Source: Pseudorhodoferax sp. Leaf274
GTDB taxonomy: Bacteria; Pseudomonadota; Gammaproteobacteria; Burkholderiales; Burkholderiaceae_C
DNA length: 64,000 nucleotides
NCBI RefSeq assembly: GCF_001422445.1
Contig: NZ_LMNA01000001.1
Span: forward strand, 1,100,735 to 1,164,734
Reading direction: 5' to 3'
Within the stretch, counting starts at the first letter, position 1. Every line of letters begins with the position of its first letter. Under the pieces are notes generated by a model. It saw only the letters and a program-made list of their open reading frames with translations, was not told where the DNA came from and ran no database searches. Position numbers and translations under genes: made by a program. This document shows positions 23,883 to 31,873 of the stretch, one piece after another.

Positions 23883-24569
23883 ATGCCCCCTCGCTTACCT
23901 GTCAGAACTGCCAGCCGCTCCTTGATCGACCTGTTGCGCGAGTGGCTGCATGCACTCGCCGCGCAGGATGTCGGCGCCATCGTGGTGCTGGGGCCGGAGC
24001 TGAACGGCCCACCGTCCGAACGCCGCGTTCTGGCGGTCTACCCGCTCAGCGCGCAGCAGGCCGCGTATGCACTGGCCCGCAGTCCCGATTTCGGCGAAGG
24101 CCCGCACCGGCACGGCATGCCGGCGGCACTCTGGCAGCCGTTGGCGCGGCCCCTGCACCTGCCGCAGGCCGAGGTGGATGCGCAGTGGCGCCAGGCCTGG
24201 CTGGCACTGGGGCTGCAGGCCGTGGTGCGCGTCAGCTTCGGGCTGCCGGCCGGGCGCAGCTTCGACTGCTTCCTGTTCGTCTCCGGCGAGCTGCAGCAGC
24301 GCAGCCAGGCGGCCACGCTCGGGTGGCTGGCCCAGGGCTTCTGGCCCACCTTGCGCAGCGCGCTGGTGGCCGCCTGGAGCCCGCTCACGCGGCGCGAGGA
24401 GGAGTGCCTGCGCCTGGCCTTCGACGGGCTGACCGCGCGCGCCAGCGCCGAGCGCATGGAGTGCACCGAGCGCACGGTGAACTTCCACATCGCCAACGCC
24501 ATGGCCAAGCTCGGCGCGGACAACAAGATGGCGGCCATCCAGCGCGCCTGCTGGCTCGGCGCGTTGTAG
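23883..24569 (+). CDS. LuxR-family transcriptional regulator
   Basis: 228 residues: an N-terminal domain of unknown ligand (AIVVLGPELNGPPSERRVLAVYPLS, LWQPLARPLHLPQAEVDAQW, GLQAVVRVSFGLPAGRSFDCFLFVSG) and a C-terminal LuxR helix-turn-helix (SPLTRREEECLRLAFDGLTARASAERMECTERTVNFHIANAMAKLGADNKMAAIQRA). The HTH resembles that of quorum-sensing LuxR proteins, but there is no luxI in the window and the N-domain lacks obvious autoinducer residues. It is divergent from the response-regulator gene, so the pair probably works together. Confidence 0.82.
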   Translation: MPPRLPVRTASRSLIDLLREWLHALAAQDVGAIVVLGPELNGPPSERRVLAVYPLSAQQAAYALARSPDFGEGPHRHGMPAALWQPLARPLHLPQAEVDAQWRQAWLALGLQAVVRVSFGLPAGRSFDCFLFVSGELQQRSQAATLGWLAQGFWPTLRSALVAAWSPLTRREEECLRLAFDGLTARASAERMECTERTVNFHIANAMAKLGADNKMAAIQRACWLGAL

Positions 24570-24570
24570 C

Positions 24571-26025
24571 TCAGGCCGGTGGCGGGGCCATGCGCAGCAG
24601 CGCCTGCTCGGCCGCTTCGTAGGCCGCCGCCAGACGCAGCACGCCGGCGTCGTCGCGCGGCCGGCCGATCAGCTGCAGGCCCATGGGCAGGCCTTCGTGC
24701 AAGCCCTGCCCGAAGCCGGCCGGAATGCTGATCGCCGGAAGGCCGGCGAAGGTGGCGTAGATCACCACCTCCATCCAGCGGTGGTAGGTGTCCATGCTGC
24801 GGCCGGCGATCTGCGCCGGCCAGCGCTGCGTGGCTTCGAAGGGCCAGACCTGGGCACTGGGCAGGGCCAGCACGTCGTAGCGCTCGAACAGGCCCAGCAG
24901 GTGCTGGTGGAAGGCCGTGCGGCGGCTGCTGGCGGCCATGAACTGCGCAGCGCTGGTGCCCTGGCCCTGCTCGTATTCCCACAGCGCTTCGGGCTTGATG
25001 CGCTCGCGCGCATTCGGCAACGCCAGCAGCGGCGCGATGCGCGCGCCCACCAGCACGCGGCGCCAGACCAGCCAGGCGTCCCAGACGGGGTCGGGCGCCG
25101 TGCCCAGTGCGGTGGGCTCGACCACGCAGCCCAGGCCTTCGAGGCGACGCAGCGCCGCGGCGCAGCAGTCCAGTACGCCGTCCTCCATCGGCAGGTAGCC
25201 GCCGAGGTCGCCGAGCCAGCCGATCCGTGCGGGCCGGGCCGCGCGATGGGCCTGGCCCAGCGCATCGGCGAAGCGCGCACCGTCGTCCAGCGACAGCGGC
25301 GCGCGCGGGTCGTGGCCGGCCTGGGTGTCGAGCATGCGCGCCAGATCGCGCACCGTGCGCGCCATCGGCCCGGCCGTGCCCAGCTGGGCGAGCCACGCAT
25401 CGGCGGCCGGCACCTGGGGCACGCGGCCCTGGCTGGGCCGCATGCCGAAGATGTGGTTCCAGCCGGCCGGGTTGCGCAGGCTGCCCATGAAGTCCGAGCC
25501 GTCGGCCACGGCCAGCATGCGCTGCGCCAGCGCCACGGCCGCGCCGCCGCTGCTGCCGCCGGCCGAGCGCGTTGCATCCCAGGCGTTGCCCGTGGTGCCG
25601 AAGACCTCGTTGAAGGTGTGCGAGCCCAGGCCGAACTCGGGCGTGTTGGTCTTGCCGATGACGATGCCGCCGGCTGCCTTGATGCGCGCGACCATGAGCT
25701 CGTCCTCGCGCGGGACCGTGTGCGCCAGCAGCGGCGAGCCCTGCGTGGTGGCGATGCCGGCCGTGGCCGACAGGTCCTTGATGGCCTGCGGAATGCCGTG
25801 CAGCCAGCCCTTGGACTGGCCGCGCGCGAGCAGTGCGTCGTGCGCGTCGGCCTCGGCCAACAGGGCCTCGGGGTCGCGCAGGCTCACGATGGCGTTGAAG
25901 CGCGGGTTGCGTTCGGCGATGCGGGCCAGCGTGGCCTGCATCAGTTCGCGGCAGGACAGCTGGCCGGCGTGCAGGGCCTGCGAGAGGCCGGTGGCGTCCA
26001 GGGAATCGAGGATGTCGGATGGCAT
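24571..26025 (-). CDS. amidase (amidase-signature family)
   Basis: 484 residues from ATG at 26025. The Ser-cisSer-Lys triad is visible: Lys 83 in IPQAIKDLSA, cis-Ser 158/159 in RSAGGSSGGAAVALA, and nucleophile Ser 182 in DGSDFMGSLRNPAGW. The C-terminal GLPAISIPAGFGQGLHEGLPMGLQLIGRPRDD is typical of the family. It hydrolyses an amide to acid and ammonia; substrate unknown. It ends one base from the convergent LuxR gene. It is not a GatA: no gatB or gatC is nearby. Confidence 0.88.
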   Translation of the reverse strand: MPSDILDSLDATGLSQALHAGQLSCRELMQATLARIAERNPRFNAIVSLRDPEALLAEADAHDALLARGQSKGWLHGIPQAIKDLSATAGIATTQGSPLLAHTVPREDELMVARIKAAGGIVIGKTNTPEFGLGSHTFNEVFGTTGNAWDATRSAGGSSGGAAVALAQRMLAVADGSDFMGSLRNPAGWNHIFGMRPSQGRVPQVPAADAWLAQLGTAGPMARTVRDLARMLDTQAGHDPRAPLSLDDGARFADALGQAHRAARPARIGWLGDLGGYLPMEDGVLDCCAAALRRLEGLGCVVEPTALGTAPDPVWDAWLVWRRVLVGARIAPLLALPNARERIKPEALWEYEQGQGTSAAQFMAASSRRTAFHQHLLGLFERYDVLALPSAQVWPFEATQRWPAQIAGRSMDTYHRWMEVVIYATFAGLPAISIPAGFGQGLHEGLPMGLQLIGRPRDDAGVLRLAAAYEAAEQALLRMAPPPA

Positions 26026-26053
26026 GCCCGGTTTATAGGGCATGCCGCGGCCG

Positions 26054-26476
26054 TCAGTTCACCAGCGTGATGCGGTCGACCTCGAACTCGCGCTTGCGCA
26101 GGCCCTTGTCGAACTCGCCGAACAGCTCCACGCGCTGTTCGGCGCCGATGCTCTGGCCGGGCGGGAAGCGGTCGTCGTCGATCTCCACCGTGATGCGGCC
26201 GCTGTCGTCGGCGAAGGTGTACTTGTCGCCGCCATCGTGCGAGACGATGCGGCCCTGCAGGCGCGCATGCTGGTCGTCCTGGCCGGTCTCCAGCAGCTGC
26301 TTGACGGTCATCAGCTGCACCGAGCTGGGGCCGTTGTAGCTGCCGTGCTGCGCGGTGGCCGCCGGCCGCGCGCCCACGCTGGGGCCGGTGTAGCCGGCGG
26401 CCGGCTGGGCATGTGCGGCGGCGCCTGCGAACAAGGCGGTGGCAAGGGCTGTGGCGGTGGCGATGTGGTGGCGCAT
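26054..26476 (-). CDS. YgiW/YdeI-family periplasmic OB-fold protein
   Basis: 140 residues from ATG at 26476: signal peptide (ATATALATALFAGAAAHAQ), a Gly/Pro linker (GYTGPSVGARP), and a BOF domain with VKQLLETGQDDQHARLQGRIVSHDGGDKYTFADDSGRITVEIDDDRFPPGQ and a final EVDRITLVN strand. This is the pattern of YgiW/YdeI stress-tolerance proteins. Members bind cationic or other small ligands in the periplasm and contribute to peroxide or metal tolerance. It stands alone between the amidase and the glycosidase-like gene. Confidence 0.85.
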   Translation of the reverse strand: MRHHIATATALATALFAGAAAHAQPAAGYTGPSVGARPAATAQHGSYNGPSSVQLMTVKQLLETGQDDQHARLQGRIVSHDGGDKYTFADDSGRITVEIDDDRFPPGQSIGAEQRVELFGEFDKGLRKREFEVDRITLVN

Positions 26477-26569
26477 GGTGGTCAACTCCTTCGGTGCGGT
26501 TGCCGCGAACCCGTTTCGCGGCATGGCTGCATTGGACGCGCCGCAGATGAAGGCAATCTGATGTGTGCG

Positions 26570-27754
26570 CTACCAGCTGGCCGGCCCGCCGTCGAGCATG
26601 CGCTGCGCGAGCAGGAAACCCGCCGCGTTCCAGCTCTGGCCCGGCATGCCGCGCGGCGCGAGCGTCTTGCCGTGGAACCATTCGGTGAAGCGCCAGCCGT
26701 GCGCCGCGTTGGCCTGCGCCAGCCGCAGCAGCACCGACCGCGCTTCGTCGGTACGCCCCAGCCGCGCCAGCGCCATGGCCCAGAAGCCGCCCACGAAGGG
26801 CCAGATGCCGCCGTTGTGGTACTGGTGCACGAGGTTCTGCTGGTGCCGCTCCATGTAGCGGCGCCATAGTTCGTGCTGGCGCGTGAGAGGGTGCAGCACC
26901 ACGCGCACCGGGTAGGGCGCGTCCGCCTGCGCTGTGGAAATGGTGTCGGCGATGCGTGCGGCCATGGCCTCGTCGGCCAGGCCGCAGAGCATGGCCAGCA
27001 CGTTGCCGAACACGTCGCCCTCGTCGCCGACCACGGCGAGGTTCACGAACGAGAGGTACAGCCCCGGATCGCGCCGGCCGCGCCGCGCATAGTGGCGCAG
27101 CAGCCGCGCGCGGTGGTACTCGGGCAGGTCGCGCTGGAACGGGTTGAACAGGTGGTTGAAGTGGTGCCGCGTGGCCTCGGCGTCGTCGAGGGCGAAGCGG
27201 CGCTTGACCTCGAACCACAGCGCGTTCGTGTAGAGCACGTAGCCAGAGCGCGGCATGATGTCGGCCCAGTCGCTGGCCTCGTTCTGCTGCAGCAGCCGGA
27301 AGTGCTGGTGCTCCTGCGCCAGCAGCCAGCCGATGGCGCGCTGCACGCCCTCCTGCCAGTGCGTGGCGCCCACGTCGCCGTGGCGGCGCACATGGTCCAC
27401 GGCGATCAGCCACCACAGCGTGGCGTCGATGCAGCCCAGGTACCAGAAGTCCGCATCGAAGCCGTCGGGGTCCACGTATTTGGGAATCTGGCCGTTGGCC
27501 GCCTGCTGCGCGGCCAGCGCCTCCAGGCTGGCGACGGCGCCGCGCTCCAGCGCCGGCACGCCGCTGCCGCACATGGCCATCACGCAGATGGCGGCGTCGC
27601 GGCCGAAGATGCGCGTGTAGCGCCGCGCCTCGGCGGCCTGCGTGCGGCTGGCGGCCAGGACGCCGTGCGGCGTGCAGTTGGCCTCCAGCAGAGCCAGCGA
27701 GGCCTGGGTGCATTCGGCCAGCAGCGTGGCGGGAGCGTGTTGCGTGTCGGTCAT
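26570..27754 (-). CDS. six-hairpin glycosidase-like protein
   Basis: 394 residues from ATG at 27754. The sequence has alpha-toroid features of glycogen-debranching/invertase-like glycosidases: YTRIFGRDAAICVMAMCGSG, NGQIPKYVDPDGFDADFWYLGCIDATLWWLIAVDH, EASDWADIMPRSGYVLYTNALWF (Asp-Trp-Ala-Asp active-site type), YHNGGIWPFVGGFWAMALARLG and FTEWFHGKTLAPRGMPGQSWNAAGFLLA (possible catalytic Glu). No signal peptide, so cytoplasmic. The natural substrate is unclear; an alpha-glucan or sucrose is plausible. Divergent from the YcaQ-type gene by 50 bp. Confidence 0.75.
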   Translation of the reverse strand: MTDTQHAPATLLAECTQASLALLEANCTPHGVLAASRTQAAEARRYTRIFGRDAAICVMAMCGSGVPALERGAVASLEALAAQQAANGQIPKYVDPDGFDADFWYLGCIDATLWWLIAVDHVRRHGDVGATHWQEGVQRAIGWLLAQEHQHFRLLQQNEASDWADIMPRSGYVLYTNALWFEVKRRFALDDAEATRHHFNHLFNPFQRDLPEYHRARLLRHYARRGRRDPGLYLSFVNLAVVGDEGDVFGNVLAMLCGLADEAMAARIADTISTAQADAPYPVRVVLHPLTRQHELWRRYMERHQQNLVHQYHNGGIWPFVGGFWAMALARLGRTDEARSVLLRLAQANAAHGWRFTEWFHGKTLAPRGMPGQSWNAAGFLLAQRMLDGGPASW

Positions 27755-27804
27755 GGCCGGTTCATTCTGATGCAGCGGCGAAAGTCCCACGGCATGATGC
27801 GGCC

Positions 27805-28905
27805 ATGCCGACCGTGCCCACCCTGGAGCAGCTGCGCCGCCACGCCATCGCGCGCACGCTGTTCACGCCCACCACGCTGCCGCGCGCCATCGCCCGCCTG
27901 GGCTTCGTGCAGGCCGACCCGATCCGCGCGCCCGCGCGTGCGCAGGACCTCACGCTGCGCCACCGCGTGCGCGACTACCGCGCCGGAGACCTGGAGCGGC
28001 GCTACGCGCGGTTGGGGCTGGAGGAGGACTTCTTCGTCAACTACGGCTTCCTGCCGCGCGCGCACGCGGCGCTCATGCATCCGCGCACGCCGCGCCAGGC
28101 CTTCACGCCCGAGCGGGCGGTGCAGGCCGCGGCCGTGCTGGAGTTCGTGCGCGCGCGCGGCGCCGTGCACCCGCGCGAGGTCGATGCGCAGTTCGCGCAT
28201 GGCAAGACGCGCAACTGGTTCGGCGGCTCCTCCAACGCCAGCACCCAGCTGCTCGATGCGATGCACTACGGCGGGCTGCTGCGCGTGCAGCGGCGCGACA
28301 GCGGCACCCGCGTCTACGCCGTGCGCGATGCCGGCACCGAGGCCGCCGATGCCCCGGCCATCGCCGCGCGCATGGACGCGTTGATCGACCTGACCGTGGC
28401 CAAGTACGCGCCGCTGCCGGCCGCCAGCCTGGGCCAGCTGCTCAGCCACCTGTTGCGCGGCGGCGCGCCGCAGTGGGCGGCCGAACGCGCCGCCGCGCTG
28501 GCGCGTGCCCGTCTGCGGCTGGCGCGCGCGCGCATCGACGGCGTGGACTGGTACTGGCCGGCCGACGAGAACCCTGCCGCTGCGCGCTGGCGGCCCGACG
28601 ACAGCGTGCGCCTGCTCACACCCTTCGATCCCGTGGTGTGGGACCGCCGGCGCTTCGAGCTGTTCTGGGGCTGGGCCTACCGCTTCGAGGCCTACACGCC
28701 CGCGCCGCGCAGGCAGCTGGGCTACTACGCGTTGCCACTGCTGTGGCACGAGCAGGTGATCGGCTGGGGCAACCTGTCGGTGGCGGGCGGTGCGCTCGTG
28801 GCGCAGTTCGGCTATGTCGCCGGCAAGCCGCCGCGCGCGGCGGCGTTCCGCGCCGCGTTGGACGAGGAGCTGGCGCGCATGCGTGCGTTCCTGGGGCTGG
28901 CCTGA
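27805..28905 (+). CDS. YcaQ/AlkX-type winged-helix DNA glycosylase
   Basis: 366 residues of the HTH_42 family: N-terminal RRHAIARTLFTPTTLPRAIARLGFVQADPIR with the QxD catalytic-type motif (Q36, D38) seen in YcaQ/AlkX rather than the QxQ of AlkZ, winged helices (EFVRARGAVHPREVDAQFAHG, NASTQLLDAMHYGGLLRVQRRDSGTRVYA), and the late LLTPFDPVVWDRRRFELFWGWAYRFEAYTPAPRRQLGYYALPLLW signature. Such enzymes unhook interstrand crosslinks and remove alkylated bases. The last 13 codons are nearly repeated at 32722-32763. Confidence 0.85.
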   Translation: MPTVPTLEQLRRHAIARTLFTPTTLPRAIARLGFVQADPIRAPARAQDLTLRHRVRDYRAGDLERRYARLGLEEDFFVNYGFLPRAHAALMHPRTPRQAFTPERAVQAAAVLEFVRARGAVHPREVDAQFAHGKTRNWFGGSSNASTQLLDAMHYGGLLRVQRRDSGTRVYAVRDAGTEAADAPAIAARMDALIDLTVAKYAPLPAASLGQLLSHLLRGGAPQWAAERAAALARARLRLARARIDGVDWYWPADENPAAARWRPDDSVRLLTPFDPVVWDRRRFELFWGWAYRFEAYTPAPRRQLGYYALPLLWHEQVIGWGNLSVAGGALVAQFGYVAGKPPRAAAFRAALDEELARMRAFLGLA

Positions 28906-28993
28906 CGCGCGCAGCAGCAGGAGGCAGCTGGGGCGACGGCGGTGGGCCCCGTGCGGAACACACCGTCATGGCGTTGAATCGGGCGCGATGCGC

Positions 28994-29017
28994 CGGGCCA
29001 CCGAGCGTGGTGGCCCG
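28994..29017. terminator. bidirectional hairpin between convergent genes
   Basis: CGGGCCACC and GGTGGCCCG form a perfect 9-bp stem with a 6-base loop in the 216-bp gap between the YcaQ-type gene and the convergent DUF2783 gene. No U-run follows on either strand. I see no gene in the rest of the gap. Confidence 0.6.
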
Positions 29018-29121
29018 TGACGGATGGCGATGGACCATCCAGATCCGCTGGCCTGCTGGCGGGAGCCCATGTCGCCGCGGCCCGAAGCGTGCGGGCCCAT
29101 CCCGGTGTCGGAAGCCCTCTC

Positions 29122-29337
29122 TCAGCTGGCGGACAGCGAGGGCAGGGGCAACTGGTGCAGGGCTTCGTCCAGCGCCGCGCGGCAGCGGGCCTCGTTGCCC
29201 ACCTGCTCCATCAGCAGCAGCGCCAGCCGCGCCAGGAACAGGGCCTCGCGTGCGGCCCCGGCCTTTGTGATGGCGTCGGCGCAGGCCGCGTAGAGGCGGT
29301 CGCGGGCATCGGCGTCCAGGGCGCTCACTGCTTCCAT
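29122..29337 (-). CDS. DUF2783-family small protein
   Basis: 71 residues (LDADARDRLYAACADAITKAGAAREALFLARLALLLMEQVG), all helical, resembling DUF2783 proteins that commonly sit next to FAD-dependent hydroxylases. The ATG at 29337 overlaps the end of the aldolase gene by 13 bp, so it is the last gene of the three-gene operon. Function unknown. Confidence 0.65.
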   Translation of the reverse strand: MEAVSALDADARDRLYAACADAITKAGAAREALFLARLALLLMEQVGNEARCRAALDEALHQLPLPSLSAS

Positions 29338-30110
29338 GTCGGATCCAGCCGGTCGATGCGCCGCAGCATCGCTGCGAACAGGTCCTGGCCCATCGCGTCG
29401 CCGCGCAGGAAGCGGCGCGCATCCTCCACGCAGCCCTGGCGCACGGACTCGGCGATGGGCTGGCGCAGGCCCAGCGCGGCGCCGGCCACCTGCACTTCGC
29501 AGGCGCGTTGCAGCGCCCACAGCGTGTACAAGGCCTTGGGCAGGGTCTCGCTCCAGACCAGCAGGCCGTGGTTGCGCAGCACCACGGCCTGGCGCTCGCC
29601 GACGCTGGCGAGCAGGCGCGGGCCTTCGTCGGCGTGCAGCGTGATGCCCTCGAAGTCGTGGTAGGCCACGCGGTCGCTGAGCTGGGCCGCGTAGAAGTTG
29701 GTGATCGACAGGCCCTCCGCGCTGCAGGCCACCGCCATGCCGGCCGTGGTGTGCGTGTGCATCACGCAGCGGGCGCCGTCCAGGTGGCGGTGCAGCGTCG
29801 CATGCGGCGTGAAGCCGGCCGGGTTGATGGGCCAGGGGCTGTCGCTGAGCAGGCGGCCGTCCAGGTCGACCTTCACGAGATTGGAGGCCGTGACTTCGCT
29901 GTAGTGCAGGCCGAACGGGTTCAGCAGGAAGTGGTGGTCGGGCCCGGGAACGCGCAGCGAGATGTGGTTGTAGATGCCCTCGCTCCAGCCCCACAGGTCG
30001 AAGATGCGGTAGCAGGCGGCGAGCTGCAACCGGGCCTCCCATTCGGGCGCGGTGATGCCCGGCGGGCATGCGGCCAGGGCCTCGGGTACAGGGTCGTGGG
30101 GGATGGTCAT
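29325..30110 (-). CDS. class II aldolase/adducin family protein
   Basis: 261 residues: WEARLQLAACYRIFDLWGWSEGIYNHISLRVPGPDHHFLLNPFGLHYSEVTASNLVKVDLDG, HLDGARCVMHTHTTAGMAVACS (two metal-ligand His), and VGERQAVVLRNHGLLVWSETLPKALYTLWALQRACE (third His in NHG). These are the metal site and fold of zinc-dependent class II aldolases such as fuculose-phosphate aldolase and decarboxylase-like homologues. ATGA overlap with the monooxygenase gene suggests both act on one catabolic intermediate. The substrate is unknown. Confidence 0.87.
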   Translation of the reverse strand: MTIPHDPVPEALAACPPGITAPEWEARLQLAACYRIFDLWGWSEGIYNHISLRVPGPDHHFLLNPFGLHYSEVTASNLVKVDLDGRLLSDSPWPINPAGFTPHATLHRHLDGARCVMHTHTTAGMAVACSAEGLSITNFYAAQLSDRVAYHDFEGITLHADEGPRLLASVGERQAVVLRNHGLLVWSETLPKALYTLWALQRACEVQVAGAALGLRQPIAESVRQGCVEDARRFLRGDAMGQDLFAAMLRRIDRLDPTWKQ

Positions 30111-31804
30111 GCGGTGGTCTCCTCGTGGTGGATGCTGTCCTGGCCCAGGGCCCGGCACAGGGCCTGTGCGATGGCGCCGGCCGGCGGCGCACCGGGCCAG
30201 CGTGCGGCGATATGGCCGTCCGGCCGCAGCAGGTAGCTGGCCTGCTGCTGGCCGACGAACCCGGCGTTTCCAGCGTTGCCGGCGGTGTCGGCGGTGTCGG
30301 CAGGCAGCCGGCGCAGCGCCAGCGGCAGGCCGCTGCGCTGTTCGGCCGCGCGGACCTCGTGTTCCAGCGCGTCGCCGCCGCCCATCTGCAGCAGCGTGAA
30401 GCCGAGGCCCATGCCGTCGAGCAGGTGGCCGCGCGCCAGCGGCCGGTCGGGCAGCACCTCGCCCGGGCCAGGGCCGGCCAGGTCGGCCGCATCGGGCGTG
30501 GACAGCGGCGAATCCGCATAGCGCACGGCCTCGGTCTGGCGCGGGTTGACGAGCTGGGCGATGCCGCGGTGCCGCTCGGCCAGCGACAGCGCCGCCTCGC
30601 GCAGCAGGTCGAAGCCGCGCGAGGGCGGCGACATGAACTCGGTGCTGCGCATGGCGCTCGCGGCGTTGGTGTGGAAGGCGGCGATGCGTTCGTGCGAATA
30701 GCTGTCCAGCAGCGCGGTACCGGCCTTGCCCTGGGCCACCAGCGCCAGCTTCCAGGCCAGGTTGTCGGCGTCGTCGAAGCCCGAGTTGAGCCCGCGCACG
30801 CCGAAGATCGGCATGGCGTGTGCGGCGTTGCCGGCGAACAGCACGCGGCCGTGGCGGTAACTGTCGAGCGTCATCGCACCGGCGCGGTAGACCGAGGTCC
30901 AGACCGGCTTCCAGGGCAGATGGCCTTCGCCGATGGCGTCCAGGTGGCGCTGCACGAAGGCGCGCACGGCCTCGGGCTGCAGCGCCTCTTCGGTGCTCTG
31001 GCCCGGGCGCAGCTGGTAGTCGATGCGCCAGATGTCGTCGGGCTGCGGATGCATGAGCACGGTGGAGCCGGGGTTCCACGGCGGGTCGAACCAGGCGCGG
31101 CGTTCGGCCGGGTGCCGGCTCGGCAATTCGATGTCGATGATCACGTAGCGGCCCTCGTAGGCCGCACCGTGCAGTTCCAGGCCCATGGCCTTGCGCACGA
31201 AGCTCTGGCCGCCGTCGCAGGCCACCAGCCAGTCGGCATCGAGCGCGTAGTCGCCCAGCGCGTTGCGGGCCTGCAGGCGCACGCCGTCGGCCTGCTGCGC
31301 GAAGCCGGCCAGCGCCGTGCCCCAGCGCAGGTCGATCAGGCCGGGCGTGGCCGCGTTGCGGCGGACGATGGCGTCCAGCAGGAACTGCTCGATGTAGTAC
31401 TGCGAGAGATTCAGCATCGGCGGCAGCTTCTCGCCGGCGCTGTGCGGCATCTCGAAGCGCAAGACCTCGGTGGTCTTGTAGAAGCTGCGCCCGCTGCGCC
31501 AGGGCAGGCCCTTGGCCAGGAACGCATCGAGCGCGCCCAGGCGCTGCAGGATCTGCAGGCTGCGGCGCGACACGCAGATGGCGCGGCTGCCCGTGCAGAC
31601 CGTGTCGTCGGCTTCCAGCAGCACGCAGGCCACGCCCTGCGCGGCCAGGCCCAGCGCCAGCGCCATGCCGACCGGGCCGCCGCCGGCGATCGCCACGGCG
31701 TGGCGGCGCTGCTCCACGCCATCGCGCAGCGGCGGGAGCAGAGGCGCGAAGCGCATGTAGTGGAAAGCGCCCACGGGCGGCGGCAGCGGTTCGGTCTCGG
31801 GCAT
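30107..31804 (-). CDS. FAD-dependent monooxygenase (phenol/3-HPP hydroxylase-like)
   Basis: 565 residues. The class A flavoprotein monooxygenase features are the Rossmann motif VAIAGGGPVGMALALGLA, a DG motif (WLVACDGGQSFVRKAMGLEL) and FAD-ribityl site VLFAGNAAHAMPIFGVRGLNSGFDDADNLAWKL, followed by a thioredoxin-like C-terminal domain. GTGSRAICVSRRSLQIL is typical of the MhpA/TfdB branch. It likely hydroxylates an aromatic ring. A short stretch near residue 505 (DTADTAGNAGNAG) is coded by 9-bp tandem repeats. First gene of the operon, divergent from the LuxR gene. Confidence 0.87.
   Translation of the reverse strand: MPETEPLPPPVGAFHYMRFAPLLPPLRDGVEQRRHAVAIAGGGPVGMALALGLAAQGVACVLLEADDTVCTGSRAICVSRRSLQILQRLGALDAFLAKGLPWRSGRSFYKTTEVLRFEMPHSAGEKLPPMLNLSQYYIEQFLLDAIVRRNAATPGLIDLRWGTALAGFAQQADGVRLQARNALGDYALDADWLVACDGGQSFVRKAMGLELHGAAYEGRYVIIDIELPSRHPAERRAWFDPPWNPGSTVLMHPQPDDIWRIDYQLRPGQSTEEALQPEAVRAFVQRHLDAIGEGHLPWKPVWTSVYRAGAMTLDSYRHGRVLFAGNAAHAMPIFGVRGLNSGFDDADNLAWKLALVAQGKAGTALLDSYSHERIAAFHTNAASAMRSTEFMSPPSRGFDLLREAALSLAERHRGIAQLVNPRQTEAVRYADSPLSTPDAADLAGPGPGEVLPDRPLARGHLLDGMGLGFTLLQMGGGDALEHEVRAAEQRSGLPLALRRLPADTADTAGNAGNAGFVGQQQASYLLRPDGHIAARWPGAPPAGAIAQALCRALGQDSIHHEETTA
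30263..30298 (-). repeat. 9-bp tandem repeats within monooxygenase gene
   Basis: Four 9-base units in register (GGCGTTTCC, AGCGTTGCC, GGCGGTGTC twice on the plus strand) encode alternating DTA and GNA triplets. They lie in the linker before the last part of the protein and could vary in copy number. Confidence 0.6.
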
Positions 31805-31873
31805 GCGTGTCTCCTGCTCTGCGGTTGGCGGGATTGTCCGAAGCACGCCCGGCCCCGTGTGTAGTAACTTCTG

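Noticed and set aside
23883-24569. Quorum-sensing receptor
   Set aside because: The helix-turn-helix fits LuxR, but autoinducer-domain residues are not evident and no luxI-type gene is in the window.
29017-29664. Possible gene in and beyond the 28.9-29.1 kb gap
   Set aside because: The frame runs antisense through DUF2783 and the aldolase, and the translation is low complexity; the gap itself holds only a hairpin.
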